DNA of 50,022 nucleotides, taken from Paulinella micropora (lineage: Eukaryota > Cercozoa > Imbricatea > Euglyphida). Within the stretch, counting starts at the first letter, position 1. Every line of letters begins with the position of its first letter. The position numbers and the translations under genes are program-made. The stretch lies in assembly GCA_009731375.1 (NCBI GenBank), contig BJOX01000039.1, positions 582,088-632,109 of the forward strand, given 5' to 3'. Shown in pieces: positions 47,772 to 50,022 of the stretch. Below the pieces are notes generated by a model. The model searched no databases, was not told the DNA's origin, and saw nothing but the letters and a program-made list of their open reading frames with translations.

Positions 47772-48521
47772 CAAGGCTGATTTCTTTTCTGGCTTGTTTT
47801 TGGAACAGCAGAAAGAAAAATTGGACAGACCTATCTCTTCTGAGTAGGTGTTCCAAAAAACAAATACTCCAGCACATCCCCACACAGCTCCTTCTGCAAA
47901 ACCAGACGTCTAGGCGTTTGTGAGTAGGTGTCTCAGTACCCTCTACACAGCCTGTATCTGTGTCCTCATAAGGAGGCCAGACACCAGACCTCATAGCTGT
48001 TCTTGTGTTCTCTCTTGAGACAGAGACAGAGTAGGTCAACAGACGTACAAACAAACACTCACAGTTACAAACAAACTTGAAGGACACGAGCGTAGTACTC
48101 CTCCTTTCAAGTCTGTGCACTTAGTTGCCTCTCAAAACACATACATCAGAGTATTTTTGCAAATCTCTGACTGTTTTTCGACAATAGGTCTGAACAAGTG
48201 TCAGACGACAGGTCGACTTCTCAAGGAGTGCTTCTCGAGCCTCTTTGACATTATCTGTACGTAGGTCCTCGTACCTCATAACAGATACAACAACAAAAAG
48301 AGAAAAAGAAAAGAGGAGTGGAGAAGGAGATCAAGTTTTCAGAGAAAGTCGTATAGACTACTTCTTTCTCACAAACAAAAACACATAAGACATAGAGGTG
48401 AGACTCTCCCTCTCTCTCTACACGGTCTTTTCATCTTTCCTCTCTATTCGTTCCTCGGAGACGAACAGAGTAATTACGGAGTAGAAACAGATCTATCTCC
48501 TTTGTATTCCTTCAGAGACCA
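47772..48521 (+). other. Retrotransposon leader, copy 2
   Basis: Conserved with 23669-24414; no coding frame supported. Confidence 0.8.
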
Positions 48522-50022
48522 TGTCTTCTAGGTCTGAAGAAGCATATTGGAATGAAGAAGGAGGAGAGAATGAGAGAACCCCAATAGACCAGGAGGATAA
48601 CGTTGGCCCTCTTGGGGACGGGGGAGATCTGGCAGTGCCTTCCTATGAAACAGGAGGACCAGAGGACCGACTGCTCGCCCCTGGGCGGATGGGAGAGTCG
48701 GAAGTCGAGAAGGAGAGGAGCGAGGAGGAAGCGAGGTTTGTGGCCGAATATGGCAATCTAAGTGAGAAGGAGTTTGAGGATAAAATAGGGAAGGATGAGG
48801 CCTATAAATGGCTATTCATTCCCCCAGAAATACGATGGGGAGATCCCTTGAGAAAGGAGGATATCTGTTACCCCCTCCCAAAACAAGCCCTGTCTCTTGC
48901 AAAATTCCTCAGAGACGACAGTGCACAGTTACAGGTGCAACATGTCTCATTTGGGGACAATATGTCTTTACTGGAGCTTCTCGACCTCACATGGAAAGTG
49001 TTCGAGTGTGCTATACTCTATGAGTACCAGTCTAACAAGACTGTCCTGCCATGGGATTCAAGAGCACTGGCTAGGTTGCTCGATCCTGGTCAGGATATCG
49101 AATCAATCAAAAGAGGGGAAGGGGAGTTTAAGTCCAGGAACGTCCGAGGACAGATTAATGTCATGGATATACCCCTGAGACTTATGGAGATCAAGTTGGT
49201 GGACTTGAATAAACTCCAACAAACCCCGATTTATGGCAGGGACCTTCACCCGGCACTGAAAGAAATAGAAGGCGAAGCTGGAGGGGTGACGAAGATTAAA
49301 AAGATGCATGCGGCCTTGCAGAAGGACGACGCATGGAAGAGGTGGGCTTTCACCAAGGATCATACGATCTTGGAGGGAACGGCCGCACCCGCCCTCACCA
49401 ATAAAGCGGGAGAGAAGGAGTTGGCGGAGAAGGCTCTGTTCCTTCGGAAGGCTGCCGAGCTCATGTCTTTTTTTCATCATGCTCAAGACCTGCATATCAG
49501 GGAAAGAGCAGAGGAGAAAGAAAAGAAGGAGTTGGAGGCAAAGATTGCATTGGCTAAGGCGACGGCTACGAGACAGGCACCTTCCTCTGGGCCTTTTATG
49601 TCTCCCCCTGGGTACGTCCCGTCAGCCCATACAGCCCCTCCTGCCCCTACGACTAGCTCAGCGCCTACCACTGTCATTGTCAACAATAATGACAAGAAGG
49701 ACAGACAGGCTATCATTAACGCCTTCCAAAAATATACCAAGTCCGATGCCACTGCTCTGACGCTGTTCGCAGAGACAGCGAGTCAGAAGGACACGGATGC
49801 GAACCTTCGAGACAAGCTCCGAAGAATTGATGCTTGTATGAAGCAGCATCCAACGGACGAAACACAGGAGTATGAGGCGTTGTCCACCTTGGTGGACCCA
49901 TCAATCCTCACACAAGGATTTGATGTTGTGGAATACAAGGCGTTGCGAGCGGTAGAGGTGTCGGCTAGGAGAGCAGCCTCAGACCTGCAGTGCACGGTGC
50001 CAGTTGCCGTCCTCTTGCAATA
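48522..50022 (+). CDS. gag: Gag polyprotein, copy 2 (3' end outside the window)
   Basis: ATG 48522 opens a frame that stays open for 500 codons to the window end. N-terminal acidic region, then the block shared with copy 1 (FVAEYG, QLQVQHVSFGDNMSLLELLD), followed by the part missing in copy 1: a helical capsid-like stretch (VMDIPLRLMEIKLVDLNKLQ), an AEEKEKKELEAKIALAKA coiled coil, a Pro/Ser/Thr linker and a further helical region (KKDRQAIINAFQKYTKSD). It ends in CTVPVAVLLQ, where copy 1 resumes after its gap. Undamaged as far as visible. Confidence 0.9.

Larger units (their letters stand above)
47508..50022 (+). mobile_element. LTR retrotransposon copy 2 (5' part, runs off the window)
   Basis: Same family and orientation as copy 1: LTR, PBS, leader and Gag in order. 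Clearly diverged from copy 1 in LTR and Gag, so an independent older insertion of a related lineage and not a segmental duplicate. It is inserted in PolB of the PLV, so it is younger than the viral integration. Confidence 0.93.

Overview
The window is nuclear DNA of a microbial eukaryote (an alga or other protist; lineage not assignable from the sequence alone). It has GT-AG introns of about 50-210 bases, very long microsatellites (GATA, TTA, TA, GA, CAG-like) and assembly gaps that mostly sit at homopolymers. I see no clear single-copy host gene; almost everything recognisable is mobile or viral, in nested layers.

Layout. 1-7.3 kb is simple-sequence and foldback repeat: an inverted repeat with ~650-bp arms (2541-4130), arrays of a short AGTGAT/ATCACT palindrome, and a 493-bp tandem duplication. 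7.3-8.06 kb is a decayed acidic gene and 8.06-9.67 kb is empty AT-rich DNA. A MITE-like inverted repeat (9671-9952) precedes a decayed Helitron-type element: a Ulp1-like cysteine protease (9961-10536), then the N-terminal region of a Helitron replicase-helicase (10552-11456). The Helitron reading stops at 11456 and resumes at 23046. Between them lies an ~11.6-kb element (11457-23045) with imperfect terminal inverted repeats. It carries a minus-strand, intron-containing gene with DDE-transposase-like motifs, a SAP domain and a zinc finger, plus several genes I cannot name, including two near-identical inactivated copies of one intron-containing gene.

23407-33305 is a full-length Ty3/Gypsy-type LTR retrotransposon (247-bp LTRs, about 4 differences between them) with a Gag ORF and a 1915-codon Pol ORF in the same frame, separated by one UGA in the context UGA-CGG. 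It lies in a GATA microsatellite. A second, diverged copy starts at 47508 and runs off the window.

33641-47507 is an AT-rich endogenous polinton-like virus (PLV): S74-type fibre, two GIY-YIG nucleases, packaging ATPase, adenain/Ulp1-type protease, penton/minor capsid, double-jelly-roll major capsid protein, a second fibre-like protein, two small ExoX-C-like proteins and a protein-primed family B DNA polymerase. Nearly every gene has frameshifts or stops, and the polymerase is cut by the second retrotransposon, so this is a viral fossil. The neighbouring retrotransposon has an unbroken 5.7-kb pol in the same assembly, which argues that the viral lesions are mostly real and not base-calling errors. 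Three plus-strand viral genes share an identical 10-base TATAATATAT upstream element, and the same sequence lies between two divergent viral genes.
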